In this document: in pieces, positions 9,434 through 19,322 of the stretch
Position numbering within the stretch: position 1 is the stretch's first letter
How the letters are laid out: each line of letters begins with the position of its first letter
NCBI RefSeq assembly: GCF_001423945.1
Contig: NZ_LMPU01000009.1
Span: 372,416 to 436,415 of the forward strand
Reading direction: 5' to 3'
Source: Pedobacter sp. Leaf194
GTDB taxonomy: Bacteria > Bacteroidota > Bacteroidia > Sphingobacteriales > Sphingobacteriaceae
Length of the DNA stretch: 64,000 nt
Notes under the pieces: generated by a model
The model's database searches: none
Told to the model about the DNA's origin: nothing
What the model saw: only the letters and a program-made list of their open reading frames with translations
Position numbers and translations under genes: made by a program

Positions 9434-12400
9434 TTAATCTAACGTAATATCTAAACCTAAACCGCGTAACTCATGCACCAATACGTTAAACGATTCTGGC
9501 ACACCTGGTGTTGGTAGGTTTTCACCTTTAACAATAGCTTCGTAAGTTTTGGCTCTTCCGATAACATCATCCGATTTAACGGTTAATATCTCCTGAAGAA
9601 TATTAGCAGCACCGAATGCTTCTAATGCCCAAACCTCCATCTCACCAAAACGCTGGCCACCGAACTGGGCTTTACCACCCAATGGTTGTTGTGTAATTAA
9701 TGAGTATGGTCCGATTGAACGGGCGTGCATTTTATCATCAACCATGTGACCTAGTTTCAACATATAGATAATACCTACTGTTGTAGTCTGATCGAAACGC
9801 TCACCAGTTAAACCATTATATAGGTAAGTTTTTCCTGAGGCAGGAACACCTGCCTTAGCAATCCACTCTTCAACCTCATCGTGCGTAGCGCCATCAAAAA
9901 TAGGTGTAGCGAACTTAACACCCAGTTCTTTACCGGCCCATGCCAATACGGTTTCGTAAATCTGGCCTAAGTTCATACGTGAAGGTACACCAAGTGGGTT
10001 CAACACAATATCAACAGGGCTACCATCAGCTAAGAAAGGCATATCTTCATCACGTACAATACGTGCAACAATACCTTTGTTACCGTGGCGACCAGCCATT
10101 TTATCACCTACTTTTAATTTACGTTTTTTAGCAACATAAACTTTTGCCATCTGTACAATTCCCGATGGAAGCTCATCACCTACACTAATTGCGAATTTAT
10201 CGCGTTTGTAAGCGCCAAGTTCTTCGTTAACACGGATACCGTAGTTGTGAAGCAACATTTTAATCATCTCGTTCTTGTCATCATCAGTAGTCCATTTGTT
10301 AGGGCTGATGTGATTGTAATCAAGATCTGCTAAAATTTTCTGAGTGAATTTAGCACCCTTAGCAACTAACAATTCTTTGTAAATGTTAAATACACCCTGA
10401 GATGTTTTTCCATTTACAATGGTGAATAATTTATCTACTAATTCTGCTTTTAACTTCTCAGTGATGTTGTTATACCCTTTGTCTAATTTCTCAATTGCCG
10501 ATTTTTCTTCAGCTTTTGTAGTTTTCTTAGCACGGCTGAATAACTTAGTATCAATTACTACACCCTGGATTGAAGGAGGAGTTTTTAAAGACGCATCTTT
10601 AACATCGCCTGCTTTATCACCAAAGATTGCACGTAGTAATTTTTCTTCAGGTGATGGGTCAGACTCACCTTTAGGGGTAATCTTACCAATTAAAATATCA
10701 CCTTCTTTTACATCAGCACCGATACGGATAATACCGTTTTCATCAAGGTCTTTAGTAGCCTCTTCAGAAACGTTCGGGATATCTGGTGTTAATTCCTCTT
10801 CTCCACGTTTAGTATCACGTACTTCTAATTCAAACTCTTCAATATGCAATGAAGTGAAAACGTCATCACGAACAATACGTTCGTTAATTACAATCGCATC
10901 CTCAAAGTTAAAACCTTGCCAAGGCATGAATGCCACTTTAAGGTTTCTACCTAATGCCAACTCGCCATTTTCAGTTGCATAACCTTCGCAAAGAACTTGT
11001 CCTTTAGTAACTTTCTGACCTTTCTTAACGATTGGTTTTAAGTTAATACAAGTATTCTGGTTGGTTTTTTTGAACTTAATTAAACGGTAAGTTTTGCTAT
11101 CACCTTCAAATGAAACTAAACGATCATCTTCGTTACGTTCGTATTTAATGGTGATTTCATTCGCATCTACATATTCTACAACACCATTACCTTCTGCATT
11201 GATAAGTGTTCTTGAGTCGCGTGCAACGCGGCCTTCCAAACCTGTACCAACAATCGGAGCTTCCGGACGTAACAATGGTACGGCCTGGCGTTGCATGTTC
11301 GATCCCATCAATGCCCTGTTCGCATCATCATGTTCTAAGAACGGAATTAACGACGCAGCGATTGAAGTAATCTGGTTAGGCGCAACATCCATCAAGTCTA
11401 ATTTCTCAGGCTCAATAATCGGGAAGTCACCCTCATAACGTGCTTTTACGCGTGGTGTTATAAAGTTACCTTTATCATCATATTCTGCATTTGCCTGAGC
11501 GATGGTTTTTCCATCTTCATCCTCTGCAGATAAATAAATAACATCAGAATCAACAACTACTTTACCATCTTCAACACGTTTGTATGGTGTTTCAATGAAA
11601 CCTAAATTATTGATTTTTGCATGCACACAAAGTGATGAAATCAAACCAATATTCGGTCCCTCTGGCGTTTCAATTGTACACAAACGACCATAGTGCGTAT
11701 AGTGAACGTCACGTACCTCGAAACCAGCACGCTCACGTGATAAACCACCCGGGCCTAAAGCTGATAAACGACGTTTGTGTGTAATCTCGGCTAATGGATT
11801 GGTTTGATCCATAAACTGAGACAACTGATTTGTACCAAAGAAAGAGTTGATAACTGACGATAACGTACGGGCGTTAATTAAGTCAGTTGGTGTAAACACC
11901 TCGTTATCGCGAATGTTCATACGCTCACGGATGGTTCTTGCCATACGGGCTAAACCTACACCGAATTGTGCGTACAATTGCTCACCTACCGTACGTACAC
12001 GACGGTTTGATAAGTGGTCAATATCATCCACCTCTTCTTTAGAGTTTATTAATTTAATTAAGTATTTAACAATGGCGATAATATCCGCTTTTGTTAAAAC
12101 TTTAACATCATCCGGTGTATTCATTTTCAATTTACGGTTGATGCGGTAACGACCAACATCTCCTAAATCGTAACGTTTATCTGAGAAGAATAAACGATCA
12201 ATGATACCACGTGCAGTTTCCTCATCAGGTGGTTCTGCGTTACGCAAAGCACGATAGATGTTTTCAACAGCCTCTTTTTCAGAGTTTGATGTATCTTTTT
12301 GTAATGTATTATAAATAATGGTATAATCGGCCTGGCTAGCACCATCTTCTTTAGAAAGAATGATGGTTTTAACACCTGCTTCGATTACCATATCAATGTG

Positions 12401-13237
12401 TTCGTCTTCTAAAACGGTTTCTCTTTCAAGAATCACTTCATTACGGTCGATAGAAACTACCTCACCTGTATCTTCATCTACAAAATCTTCAACCCATTTC
12501 TTTAAAACTCTTGCAGCAAGTTTACGACCGATATATTTCTTTAAACCTGATTTACTAACTTTTACCTCGTCAGCAAGATCAAAAAGTTCTAAGATGTCTT
12601 TATCAGAATCGTAACCAATAGCACGTAATAAAGTGGTAACCGGGAATTTTTTCTTACGATCGATGTAAGCATACATTACGTTGTTAACGTCTGTAGCAAA
12701 CTCGATCCATGAACCTTTGAAAGGGATAACACGTGCTGAATACAATTTGGTTCCGTTTGTGTGACGGCTTTGGCCGAAAAACACGCCTGGAGAACGGTGT
12801 AATTGCGAAACGATAACACGCTCTGCACCGTTGATAACAAATGTACCTTTTGGTGTCATATACGGGATTGTACCTAAGTACACATCCTGAATAATGGTTT
12901 CAAAATCTTCATGTTCAACATCGTTACAAGAAAGCTTTAGCTTCGCTTTTAATGGAACATTGTAGGTTAATCCACGCTCAATACATTCGTGTATATCGTA
13001 ACGTGGCGGATCAACAAAATAATCAAGAAACTCTAAAACGAAGATGTTTCTTGAATCTGTTATTGGAAAGTTTTCAGCAAACACTTTAAACAAACCTTCG
13101 CTAGAGCGATCGTCTGATGTGGTATCTATCTGGAAAAATTCTCTGAATGATTGCAATTGCACATCCAGAAAATCCGGATAGTCTATAATGTGCTTACTAG
13201 TTGCAAAATTTACTCTTTGTTCGACTGTCTTTGCCAA
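9434..13237 (-). CDS. rpoB: DNA-directed RNA polymerase subunit beta
   Basis: A 1267-residue RpoB with the expected landmarks: the rifampicin-region sequence [20 protein letters not shown] followed by [12 protein letters not shown], the motif [18 protein letters not shown], and the C-terminal [20 protein letters not shown]. The rifampicin region looks wild type by eye. It is co-directional with rplKAJL upstream and rpoC downstream; a hairpin between rplL and rpoB probably tunes how much polymerase is made relative to ribosomal proteins. Confidence 0.98.
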   Translation of the reverse strand: MAKTVEQRVNFATSKHIIDYPDFLDVQLQSFREFFQIDTTSDDRSSEGLFKVFAENFPITDSRNIFVLEFLDYFVDPPRYDIHECIERGLTYNVPLKAKLKLSCNDVEHEDFETIIQDVYLGTIPYMTPKGTFVINGAERVIVSQLHRSPGVFFGQSRHTNGTKLYSARVIPFKGSWIEFATDVNNVMYAYIDRKKKFPVTTLLRAIGYDSDKDILELFDLADEVKVSKSGLKKYIGRKLAARVLKKWVEDFVDEDTGEVVSIDRNEVILERETVLEDEHIDMVIEAGVKTIILSKEDGASQADYTIIYNTLQKDTSNSEKEAVENIYRALRNAEPPDEETARGIIDRLFFSDKRYDLGDVGRYRINRKLKMNTPDDVKVLTKADIIAIVKYLIKLINSKEEVDDIDHLSNRRVRTVGEQLYAQFGVGLARMARTIRERMNIRDNEVFTPTDLINARTLSSVINSFFGTNQLSQFMDQTNPLAEITHKRRLSALGPGGLSRERAGFEVRDVHYTHYGRLCTIETPEGPNIGLISSLCVHAKINNLGFIETPYKRVEDGKVVVDSDVIYLSAEDEDGKTIAQANAEYDDKGNFITPRVKARYEGDFPIIEPEKLDLMDVAPNQITSIAASLIPFLEHDDANRALMGSNMQRQAVPLLRPEAPIVGTGLEGRVARDSRTLINAEGNGVVEYVDANEITIKYERNEDDRLVSFEGDSKTYRLIKFKKTNQNTCINLKPIVKKGQKVTKGQVLCEGYATENGELALGRNLKVAFMPWQGFNFEDAIVINERIVRDDVFTSLHIEEFELEVRDTKRGEEELTPDIPNVSEEATKDLDENGIIRIGADVKEGDILIGKITPKGESDPSPEEKLLRAIFGDKAGDVKDASLKTPPSIQGVVIDTKLFSRAKKTTKAEEKSAIEKLDKGYNNITEKLKAELVDKLFTIVNGKTSQGVFNIYKELLVAKGAKFTQKILADLDYNHISPNKWTTDDDKNEMIKMLLHNYGIRVNEELGAYKRDKFAISVGDELPSGIVQMAKVYVAKKRKLKVGDKMAGRHGNKGIVARIVRDEDMPFLADGSPVDIVLNPLGVPSRMNLGQIYETVLAWAGKELGVKFATPIFDGATHDEVEEWIAKAGVPASGKTYLYNGLTGERFDQTTTVGIIYMLKLGHMVDDKMHARSIGPYSLITQQPLGGKAQFGGQRFGEMEVWALEAFGAANILQEILTVKSDDVIGRAKTYEAIVKGENLPTPGVPESFNVLVHELRGLGLDITLD

Positions 13238-13337
13238 TGGACTAAAAGATTTTAGTTTAAGAATAAACTATTTGTTTGGTTTCGGGTTTGAAACATCCTC
13301 ATTAACCAAGCAAAATGAGGTGTTTATAAACAGGTAA

Positions 13338-13364
13338 AGACACCGACATTTTCAGTCGGTGTCT
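13338..13364 (-). terminator. Attenuator hairpin between rplL and rpoB
   Basis: A perfect 10-bp stem (AGACACCGAC and its complement, 7-nt loop) lies 31 bp after the rplL stop. The following tract is only TTT then ACC, so it is a weak terminator. Partial termination between rplL and rpoB is the known way to lower rpoBC expression in Escherichia coli; the same role here is inference. Confidence 0.7.
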
Positions 13365-13395
13365 GATACATTTTTAGCTTAGCTAAATTAAGTTA

Positions 13396-13773
13396 TTACT
13401 TAATTTCAACTACTGCTCCAGCTTCTTCTAATTGTTTTTTAAGAGCTTCTGCTTCGTCTTTAGCAACACCAGTTTTTAATTCTTTTGGTGCTCCGTCTAC
13501 TAAGTCTTTAGCTTCTTTCAAACCTAAACCAGTTAAGTCTTTAACAAGTTTTACAACTGCTAATTTCTGACCACCAGCTTCTTTTAAGATTACATCAAAA
13601 GATGTTTTTTCTGCAGCAGCAGCAGGTGCATCACCACCAGCAGCAGGACCAGCAACTACAGCAGCAGCTGCAGGCTCAATACCATACTCATCTTTTAAGA
13701 TTTGAGCTAATTCATTAACTTCTTTTACTGTTAAGTTTACCAATTGCTCAGCAAACGCTTTTAAATCTGCCAT
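13396..13773 (-). CDS. rplL: 50S ribosomal protein L7/L12
   Basis: 125 residues. The N-terminal dimerisation helices ([20 protein letters not shown]) are joined by a long Ala/Gly-rich hinge (about residues 34-55) to the C-terminal factor-binding domain ([20 protein letters not shown], then [12 protein letters not shown]). It forms the stalk with L10 and recruits translation factors such as the EF-Tu encoded just upstream in this block. Confidence 0.97.
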   Translation of the reverse strand: MADLKAFAEQLVNLTVKEVNELAQILKDEYGIEPAAAAVVAGPAAGGDAPAAAAEKTSFDVILKEAGGQKLAVVKLVKDLTGLGLKEAKDLVDGAPKELKTGVAKDEAEALKKQLEEAGAVVEIK

Positions 13774-13837
13774 TTTATTAAGATTTTAAAAATTTACGTG
13801 TAATAATTTTGTTTAATTTTCGAACTTAAGGTGTTCG

Positions 13838-14359
13838 TTAACCTTCTCTTTCTTGTAGAGTTTTAACAATTCCTGCAATTTTGCCACCGCTTGATTTAAG
13901 GGCAGAAACAACATTTTTAGCTGGTGATTGTAATAATCCAATGATATCGCCAATAAGCTCTTCTCTCGATTTTAAGCTTACTAAGTTATTCAATTGGTCA
14001 TCGCCAACGTATACTGATGAATCTATGTATGCCGCTTTAAGCAAAGGTTTATCAGAAGTTTTTCTCAAAGTTTTAATCAACTTAGCCGGAGCGTTTGCTG
14101 TTTTTGAGAATAATAATGATGATGAACCTTTAAGGGCTTCGTATATCTCAGAAGCATCGCCGTCCAAACCTTCAATCGCTTTGCGGATTAAAGTGTTTTT
14201 AGCAACCTTCATTACGATATCACTTTCAAAACATTTGCGACGGATGTTATTAATCTGCTCAACAGAAAGGCTCGAAGTATCAGCAATGTAAAAATTGCCA
14301 AACTCCTGCATTTGTCCTTGTAGTTCTAAAACTACTTCGTTTTTTTCTTCTCTGTTCAT
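13838..14359 (-). CDS. rplJ: 50S ribosomal protein L10
   Basis: 173 residues with the L10 N-terminal RNA-binding domain (KNEVVLELQGQM, then NTLIRKAIEG) and a C-terminal helix that would bind L12 dimers. It starts only two bases after the rplA stop codon, so the genes are translationally coupled. Rpl10 is the usual autoregulator of this operon. Confidence 0.97.
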   Translation of the reverse strand: MNREEKNEVVLELQGQMQEFGNFYIADTSSLSVEQINNIRRKCFESDIVMKVAKNTLIRKAIEGLDGDASEIYEALKGSSSLLFSKTANAPAKLIKTLRKTSDKPLLKAAYIDSSVYVGDDQLNNLVSLKSREELIGDIIGLLQSPAKNVVSALKSSGGKIAGIVKTLQEREG

Positions 14360-14361
14360 GA

Positions 14362-15060
14362 TTAGATCCCCGCTACTGATTTTGTTTCAATTGCAATTCC
14401 AGGACTCATTGTAGAAGACACGTGAATGCTCTTAAAATAAGTTCCTTTAGCAGCAGATGGTTTTAATTTAGAAATTACAGAGATGATCTCTAATGCATTT
14501 TCATAAATTTTATCTGCCGGGAATGATACTTTCCCAATTGAAGCGTGTATAATACCGCTTTTGTCTACTTTAAAATCAATCTTACCTGCTTTAACCTCTG
14601 TTACAGCTTTACCAACTTCGTTAGTTACTGTACCAGATTTTGGGTTTGGCATTAAGTTCCTTGGACCTAGAACACGGCCTAATTTACCTACTTTCGCCAT
14701 ACAAGCTGGTGTAGTGATAATAATGTCTACATCGGTCCAACCACCTTCAATTTTAGCCACATATTCGTCTAAACCTACGAAATCTGCGCCGGCTGCTTTT
14801 GCTTCTTCTTCCTTATCAGGAGTTACTAAAGCTAAAACACGTACAGTTTTACCTGTTCCGTGTGGTAAAGTAGCAATACCACGTACCATTTGATTGGCTT
14901 TACGTGGATCTACACCTAATGATACATCAATATCAACTGATGCATCGAATTTAGTGGTAGTGATTTCTTTTACCAAAGCAGCAGCAGCCTGTAAAGTATA
15001 AGCTTTACCAGCTTCTATTTTAGCATGTGCCTTTTTTTGATTTTTAGTTAATTTCGCCAC
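14362..15060 (-). CDS. rplA: 50S ribosomal protein L1
   Basis: 232 residues, standard length. Family motifs include [32 protein letters not shown], and [20 protein letters not shown], the signature of L1. It binds 23S rRNA at the L1 stalk and is commonly a translational repressor of its own operon. It lies 19 bp downstream of rplK. Confidence 0.97.
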   Translation of the reverse strand: MAKLTKNQKKAHAKIEAGKAYTLQAAAALVKEITTTKFDASVDIDVSLGVDPRKANQMVRGIATLPHGTGKTVRVLALVTPDKEEEAKAAGADFVGLDEYVAKIEGGWTDVDIIITTPACMAKVGKLGRVLGPRNLMPNPKSGTVTNEVGKAVTEVKAGKIDFKVDKSGIIHASIGKVSFPADKIYENALEIISVISKLKPSAAKGTYFKSIHVSSTMSPGIAIETKSVAGI

Positions 15061-15079
15061 TGTTGTAAACTGTTTTTAA

Positions 15080-15523
15080 TTAATTATTCCAGGGTGCGTC
15101 ACCAGAAACGGTGATTCCCATACTGCGTGCTGTACCGGCAACCATACTCATTGCAGATTCGATTGTAAATGCATTTAAATCAGGCATCTTATCTTCAGCA
15201 ATAACTTTAATCTGGTCCCAGGTCACCGATCCAACTTTTTTACGGTTAGGCTCAGCAGAACCACTCTGTAATTTAGTAGCATCTTTTAACTGGATGGCTA
15301 CAGGAGGGGTTTTGATGATGAAATCGAATGACTTATCAGCATAAACAGTAATTACAACCGGCAATACTTTACCTGCTTTATCTTGGGTACGAGCGTTGTA
15401 CTGTTTGCAAAACTCCATAATGTTAACACCTTTAGCACCTAATGCAGGTCCTACTGGTGGCGATGGATTTGCCGCTCCGCCTTTGATCTGTAATTTGATC
15501 ATTGCACTGACTTCTTTTGCCAT
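15080..15523 (-). CDS. rplK: 50S ribosomal protein L11
   Basis: 147 residues. The N-terminal domain carries [20 protein letters not shown] with the prolines that contact thiostrepton, and the C-terminal domain binds the GTPase-centre rRNA. It is the first gene after a clear promoter (15616-15647), so rplKAJL and rpoBC can be transcribed separately from nusG. Confidence 0.97.
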   Translation of the reverse strand: MAKEVSAMIKLQIKGGAANPSPPVGPALGAKGVNIMEFCKQYNARTQDKAGKVLPVVITVYADKSFDFIIKTPPVAIQLKDATKLQSGSAEPNRKKVGSVTWDQIKVIAEDKMPDLNAFTIESAMSMVAGTARSMGITVSGDAPWNN

Positions 15524-15615
15524 TTTGTGTTTTTATTTATTTAAAACTCAATGTTAATTGTGGAAGCATGTAACATTTAATTTCCTGGCGGCTTTATATA
15601 AAACCAAAAGGACTG

Positions 15616-15647
15616 CAAAGATATGAATAATCTTGCAGATAGACAAT
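15616..15647 (-). promoter_or_regulatory. Promoter of the rplK operon
   Basis: On the minus strand, ATTG (weak -33) is separated by 20 bp from TATCTTTG, a perfect TAnnTTTG -7 box. The start site should fall near 15610, giving a leader of about 85 nt before rplK. Confidence 0.75.
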
Positions 15648-15705
15648 AGATTAAGAGAAATTTTTTATAATTTGTGAAGTCGTGAAATAAAGCAAGCCCT
15701 CTAAT

Positions 15706-15737
15706 TAAAAAAACCTCCAGAAATCAATCTGAAGGTT
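15706..15737 (-). terminator. Terminator after nusG
   Basis: AACCTTCAG pairs with CTGGAGGTT (one G-T pair, 8-nt loop) and is followed on the minus strand by seven T residues. It lies 53 bp after the nusG stop and upstream in the chromosome of the rplK promoter region in transcript order; because minus-strand transcription from rplK runs leftward into nusG only after rplK, see the note that nusG is downstream in coordinates but earlier in the block: this hairpin would stop readthrough from a transcript initiated right of 15791 only if that transcript passes nusG first. In plain terms nusG (15791-16333) is transcribed leftward and ends here. Confidence 0.75.
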
Positions 15738-15738
15738 C

Positions 15739-15789
15739 TATATTTTTAAATCGTAATTTGAAACTCTAAAATCTAAAATCGTAAATCAG
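15739..15789. repeat. Short AATCTAAAATC word repeats after nusG
   Basis: Copies of AAATCGTAAAT and CTAAAATCTAAAATCG lie between the nusG stop and its terminator. The words are the same as those in the tRNA-Gly/tRNA-Tyr spacer hairpin at 18337-18409. The inverted arrangement is weak here. Confidence 0.5.
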
Positions 15790-15790
15790 A

Positions 15791-16333
15791 TTACTCCTTT
15801 TCTACTTGCATATAGTTAAGTTCCAGTGGCGTTTTACGACCGAAAATCTTAACCATAACTTTTAATTTTTTCTTCTCTTCGTTTACTTCTTCGATAACAC
15901 CGGTAAAACCGTTGAAAGGTCCATCCATAACTTTGATGTTTTCGCCAACGTAGAAAGGCACATTCATCATCTCTCCCTGCTCACTCATTTCATCAACCTT
16001 ACCTAAAATACGGTTAACTTCTGCCTGGCGCATCGGGATTGGATTACCGGCTTTATCACCTAAAAATCCAATTACACTATTAATGCCTTTAATGATGTGT
16101 TCTAGTTCGCCGTCTAAAGTTGCTTCAATTAAAACATAACCAGGATAAAAGTTACGCTCTTTTGCAATTTTTTTACCGTCTTTCATCTGGTAATATTTCT
16201 CCATAGGTATTAAAACCTGAGGAACCAAATGAGAGAAACCTAAACGACTTATTTCAGCATCAATATACTGTTTTACCTTTTTTTCTTTACCGCTTACCGC
16301 TCTTACAACATACCACTTTAAAAGATCGCTCAT
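15791..16333 (-). CDS. nusG: Transcription termination/antitermination factor NusG
   Basis: 180 residues with an N-terminal NGN domain (LLKWYVVRAVSGKEKKVKQYI) and a C-terminal KOW domain (VMDGPFNGFTGVIEEVNEEK). It binds RNA polymerase over the active cleft and links it to the ribosome or Rho. It follows secE after 7 bp, the standard pairing. A hairpin repeat and a terminator lie between it and rplK. Confidence 0.96.
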   Translation of the reverse strand: MSDLLKWYVVRAVSGKEKKVKQYIDAEISRLGFSHLVPQVLIPMEKYYQMKDGKKIAKERNFYPGYVLIEATLDGELEHIIKGINSVIGFLGDKAGNPIPMRQAEVNRILGKVDEMSEQGEMMNVPFYVGENIKVMDGPFNGFTGVIEEVNEEKKKLKVMVKIFGRKTPLELNYMQVEKE

Positions 16334-16340
16334 TAGTATA

Positions 16341-16538
16341 TTAATTAGAAAGTGATTTGTAAAAAGTATCTAACACGAATACAGAACCTTTATCCATTGC
16401 GAAAATGATTAATGCAATAATTAAAGAGGCTACTAAAACAAGAACCGCCGAATTTTGAAGCTCGCCCCAGGTTGGCCATGTAACCTTCTGGGTCATTTCA
16501 TCATACGATTCTTTTATAAACTGAACTACTTTAGCCAT
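16341..16538 (-). CDS. secE: Preprotein translocase subunit SecE
   Basis: 65 residues with the amphipathic helix (VQFIKESYDEMTQKVTWPTW) and one C-terminal transmembrane helix (about residues 30-55). This is the short SecE form with a single membrane span. It stabilises SecY in the Sec channel. It begins 88 bp downstream of tRNA-Trp and lies 7 bp before nusG. Confidence 0.95.
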   Translation of the reverse strand: MAKVVQFIKESYDEMTQKVTWPTWGELQNSAVLVLVASLIIALIIFAMDKGSVFVLDTFYKSLSN

Positions 16539-16546
16539 ATCTATTT

Positions 16547-16622
16547 AAATGATTAAATGATTGAGTTAGTGAATGAACGAATGCTAACATTCTATCCTTG
16601 TAACATTCATTAAACAACCATT
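16547..16622. repeat. Word-repeat hairpin between tRNA-Trp and secE
   Basis: The left half is made of variants of AATGATT and GAATGAACGAATG; the right half contains CATTCATT and CATTC. The reverse complement of the right half aligns with the left over about 30 bp with a bulge. It fills the spacer almost completely. Confidence 0.7.
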
Positions 16623-16625
16623 ATT

Positions 16626-16699
16626 TGGCACGGGAACAAGGATTCGAACCCTGATCAAAGGTTTTGGAGACCTCTATTCTACCGTTGAACTATTCCCGT
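16626..16699 (-). tRNA. tRNA-Trp (anticodon CCA)
   Basis: A cloverleaf with acceptor stem ACGGGAA/TTCCCGT, anticodon loop CTCCAAA (CCA), T-loop GGTTCGAATCC and discriminator G. The bases after the discriminator read CCA, so the 3' end may be encoded, unlike the other four tRNAs here. It sits between tuf and secE, a common Bacteroidota order. Confidence 0.95.
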
Positions 16700-16705
16700 A
16701 ATTTA

Positions 16706-16744
16706 AAAGCAAAGTACTTAAGTATTTCTCAAGCACCTTGCTTT
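16706..16744 (-). terminator. Long hairpin between tuf and tRNA-Trp
   Basis: AAAGCAAAGTACTT pairs with AAGCACCTTGCTTT (12 of 14 positions, 11-nt loop). On the minus strand it is followed by TTTTAAATT, so it can act as a tuf terminator; equally it may be a processing hairpin that releases tRNA-Trp from a longer transcript. Confidence 0.6.
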
Positions 16745-16756
16745 CAATTATTTTCC

Positions 16757-16782
16757 TTAAGCCCCCGTAGGGGTTTGGGGTT
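16757..16782. repeat. C/G-run palindrome after tuf
   Basis: AAGCCCCCGTAGGGGTTTGG directly follows the tuf stop codon. The GC runs form a short hairpin (CCCC, TAC, GGGG on the minus strand). It stands out from the AT-rich surroundings and resembles interspersed G/C-run phrases that I have seen in other Bacteroidota spacers. Confidence 0.45.
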
Positions 16783-16783
16783 A

Positions 16784-17971
16784 CTATTTTAAAATTTCAG
16801 TTACCTGACCAGCACCTACTGTTCTACCACCTTCACGGATAGCGAAACGTAGACCTTTTTCCATTGCGATTGCGTTAATCAATTTAACTGTAATTGTAAC
16901 GTTATCACCTGGCATTACCATCTCAGTACCTTCAGCTAATGAAATCTCACCAGTTACGTCTGTTGTACGGAAATAGAATTGAGGACGGTATTTGTTGAAG
17001 AATGGAGTGTGACGACCACCTTCTGCTTTTGATAATACATAGATCTCAGCTTTGAAATCTGTGTGAGGCGTTACTGAACCTGGTTTACAGATTACCATAC
17101 CACGACGGATATCAGTTTTCTCAATACCACGTAATAATAAACCAACGTTATCACCAGCTTCACCGTAATCTAAAATTTTACGGAACATCTCAACACCAGT
17201 TACTGTAGATTTTAAGTTCTCAGCACCCATACCTAAGATTTCAACCGGATCACCTGAGTTGATTACACCACGCTCAATACGACCAGTAGCAACTGTACCA
17301 CGACCAGTAATTGAGAATACATCTTCTACAGGCATTAAGAAAGGAAGTTCAGTTAAACGTGGAGGAATTGGAATGTAGTTATCTACCGCTTCCATTAATT
17401 CCATAATTTTTCCAACCCATTTCGGATCACCGTTTAATCCACCTAAAGCAGAACCTTGGATTACTGGAATGTCATCACCTGGGAATTCATAGAATGATAA
17501 TAATTCACGAACTTCCATTTCAACTAATTCTAATAACTCAGGATCATCAACCATATCCACTTTGTTCATGAATACAACTAATGAAGGAACACCTACCTGG
17601 CGAGCCAATAAGATGTGCTCACGAGTTTGTGGCATTGGACCATCTGTAGCAGCAACAACGATAATTGCACCGTCCATTTGAGCAGCACCAGTTACCATGT
17701 TTTTCACGTAATCCGCGTGACCTGGACAGTCAACGTGTGCGTAGTGACGGTTAGCTGTTGAATACTCAACGTGAGCTGTATTGATTGTAATACCTCTTTC
17801 TTTTTCCTCTGGAGCAGAGTCAATAGATTCGAATGAACGTGCCTCAGATAAACCTGCATCAGCTAAACATTTTGTAATAGCTGCTGTTAAAGTTGTTTTA
17901 CCGTGATCGACGTGACCGATTGTACCGATGTTTAAGTGCGGTTTACTGCGGTCAAATTTTTCTTTTGCCAT
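16784..17971 (-). CDS. tuf: Elongation factor Tu
   Basis: 395 residues. G1 motif GHVDHGKT (residues 19-26), switch II DCPGH, NKVD for guanine recognition and the domain II/III landmarks are all present. EF-Tu delivers aminoacyl-tRNA to the ribosome. It lies between a four-tRNA cluster upstream and tRNA-Trp, secE and nusG downstream, so these may share one long transcript. Confidence 0.98.
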   Translation of the reverse strand: MAKEKFDRSKPHLNIGTIGHVDHGKTTLTAAITKCLADAGLSEARSFESIDSAPEEKERGITINTAHVEYSTANRHYAHVDCPGHADYVKNMVTGAAQMDGAIIVVAATDGPMPQTREHILLARQVGVPSLVVFMNKVDMVDDPELLELVEMEVRELLSFYEFPGDDIPVIQGSALGGLNGDPKWVGKIMELMEAVDNYIPIPPRLTELPFLMPVEDVFSITGRGTVATGRIERGVINSGDPVEILGMGAENLKSTVTGVEMFRKILDYGEAGDNVGLLLRGIEKTDIRRGMVICKPGSVTPHTDFKAEIYVLSKAEGGRHTPFFNKYRPQFYFRTTDVTGEISLAEGTEMVMPGDNVTITVKLINAIAMEKGLRFAIREGGRTVGAGQVTEILK

Positions 17972-18098
17972 TTTATTTATAACTAATTAGTAGGTTAACT
18001 TTTTATTATTTTTTATTTATTGTTTTATTGCAATGCAACACAAAAAACCTTGTCTACTCTGTTCTAATTAACAGATTTAACAAAGCTTCTTTTACCTG

Positions 18099-18170
<72 letters not shown>

Positions 18171-18180
18171 TTTTTATTCA

Positions 18181-18251
18181 GCTCATTAGTTCAATAGCCT
18201 GCCAGTTCGTTAGGTTACAAATGAACCAGTGAACTATTTACTAATGAACTT
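18181..18251. repeat. Word-repeat hairpin between tRNA-Gly and tRNA-Thr
   Basis: Left arm words CATTAGTTCAATAG and CAGTTCGTTAGG; right arm words GAACCAGTGAACTATT and ACTAATGAAC. The reverse complement of the right arm aligns with the left arm over about 33 bp, roughly three quarters identical. It fills the 86-bp spacer. Confidence 0.75.
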
Positions 18252-18256
18252 CCAAG

Positions 18257-18329
18257 AGCGGAAGACGAGGTTCGAACTCGCGACCTATAGCTTGGAAGGC
18301 TATCGCTCTACCAACTGAGCTACTTCCGC
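18257..18329 (-). tRNA. tRNA-Gly (anticodon TCC)
   Basis: 73 nt. Acceptor GCGGAAG/CTTCCGC, anticodon loop CTTCCAA, T-loop GAGTTCGAACCTC, discriminator T. CCA is not encoded. Confidence 0.95.
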
Positions 18330-18336
18330 TTGCTAA

Positions 18337-18409
18337 TTTACGGTTTTAGATTTATGAATTACGATTGATGGTCTCAATCTAAAATCGTCAATCTAAAATC
18401 TACAATCAA
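18337..18409. repeat. Word-repeat hairpin between tRNA-Tyr and tRNA-Gly
   Basis: Left arm TTTACGGTTTTAGATTTATG then ACGATTGAT; right arm AATCTAAAATCG twice, then TACAATC. The two arms are reverse complements over about 33 bp with mismatches. The words recur after nusG at 15739-15789. Confidence 0.75.
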
Positions 18410-18413
18410 CTTG

Positions 18414-18496
18414 TGGGGAGAGAAGGATTCGAACCTTCGAAATCTTGCGATAACAGAGTTACAGTCTGTCCCATTTGGCCGCTCTGGAATCTCCCC
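18414..18496 (-). tRNA. tRNA-Tyr (anticodon GTA)
   Basis: 83 nt with the long variable arm of tRNA-Tyr. Acceptor GGGGAGA/TCTCCCC, anticodon loop CTGTAAC, T-loop GGTTCGAATCC, discriminator A. CCA is not encoded. Confidence 0.95.
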
Positions 18497-18533
18497 AACT
18501 TTATCCTAAAATGCGAACACCTTAAAATAACAG

Positions 18534-18606
<73 letters not shown>

Positions 18607-18771
18607 TTTTATTTTTATTGCACCGTTTAAAAAAATGGTTTTCTAAACAAATGAATGCGTATTTTATAAAATATTATACTTTCACAGAACAATCCATTTC
18701 GTTATTTGAGGTAACCCCCTTTCCGAATTGGAATGCAAATCTACACATTTATATTTCTATTCAAAATAAAT

Positions 18772-18808
18772 TTAAAAAAAAATTAGCAGGCCTTTAAACC
18801 CGCTAATT
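18772..18808 (-). terminator. Terminator upstream of the tRNA cluster
   Basis: ATTAGC pairs with GCTAAT with two more G-C pairs inside, followed on the minus strand by nine T residues. It insulates the tRNA-tuf transcript from readthrough from the right. The remaining sequence of the 18607-18974 gap holds this hairpin, the decayed hpf copy listed next, and AT-rich sequence without a gene. Confidence 0.75.
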
Positions 18809-18837
18809 GCTTATCTAAAAATAGAAAAAATATTTAC

Positions 18838-18930
18838 TTAGTAATCAGATGTTTCAGCAAGAGTGGACAGTGTTTTCTGCTGAATTTTTTTTTTACATTA
18901 TTTGTTAGTACCTGGTAATTGGATTTCTTA
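18838..18930 (-). pseudogene. Decayed duplicate of the 3' end of hpf
   Basis: The plus-strand sequence TTAGTAATCAGATGTTTCA at 18838 matches TTAGTAATCAGATATTTCA at 19323, the reverse complement of the last codons of hpf. The similarity continues with small gaps through a shared T-run to GGTAATTGGATTTCTTA, which matches GGTAATCTGCTTTCTTA ending near 19417. The copy has frameshifts and in-frame stops. It is a remnant of a tandem duplication, with the small membrane-protein gene and the hpf terminator now between the copies. Confidence 0.7.
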
Positions 18931-18974
18931 AAAATAAAACCGTCCCTTCAAAATGTCCAAAAAAAAAGAAATTG

Positions 18975-19205
18975 TTACGGTAAATATTGATAGATGAAAA
19001 TTGATAACGCTATTAAAAATATACCGCCCACCAAAAGGTACAACCCTTTAGTTTTTTGCAAAAACAACGAAACCATTCCTAACAAAATAGCTGTCGACAG
19101 CATCAAGATACTTACCCAGTAACTTAGTTTCCAGATGCTGGTTGCTAGGAGATAAATTACAAATGGTAAAAAGCCAATGCTTTTCAATGCTAAATTCTTA
19201 TTCAT
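18975..19205 (-). CDS. Small hydrophobic membrane protein, unknown
   Basis: 76 residues, nearly all hydrophobic, with two or three membrane helices (about residues 10-27, 30-48 and 54-74). I do not recognise a family. It lies between the hpf terminator and a decayed copy of the hpf 3' end. Codon use looks ordinary and the frame is uninterrupted, but evidence for expression is limited to the open frame and hydrophobic pattern. Confidence 0.5.
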   Translation of the reverse strand: MNKNLALKSIGFLPFVIYLLATSIWKLSYWVSILMLSTAILLGMVSLFLQKTKGLYLLVGGIFLIALSIFIYQYLP

Positions 19206-19274
19206 AGGTAACGTTCCGGTTTAATTGGTGATAATTTAATCTTCTATTATAAATCATGTGAATCCGCCCAAACA

Positions 19275-19308
19275 AAAAACGGCATAAATTACTTTATGCC
19301 GTTTTTAT
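19275..19308. terminator. Terminator after hpf
   Basis: A 13-bp stem (AAAACGGCATAAA and complement) with a 3-5 nt loop and T-runs in both directions starts 15 bp after the hpf stop codon. Confidence 0.9.
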
Positions 19309-19322
19309 AATGGTATCGTTAA

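Noticed and set aside
10419-10982. 187-codon open frame on the plus strand inside rpoB, and other long frames opposite rpoB and rpoC
   Set aside because: They lie antisense to highly conserved coding sequence, have biased Ser/Leu content and no start signals or family motifs.
18181-18409. CRISPR-like array
   Set aside because: The repeated words are short, degenerate and arranged as inverted arms; there are no regular unique spacers and no cas genes.
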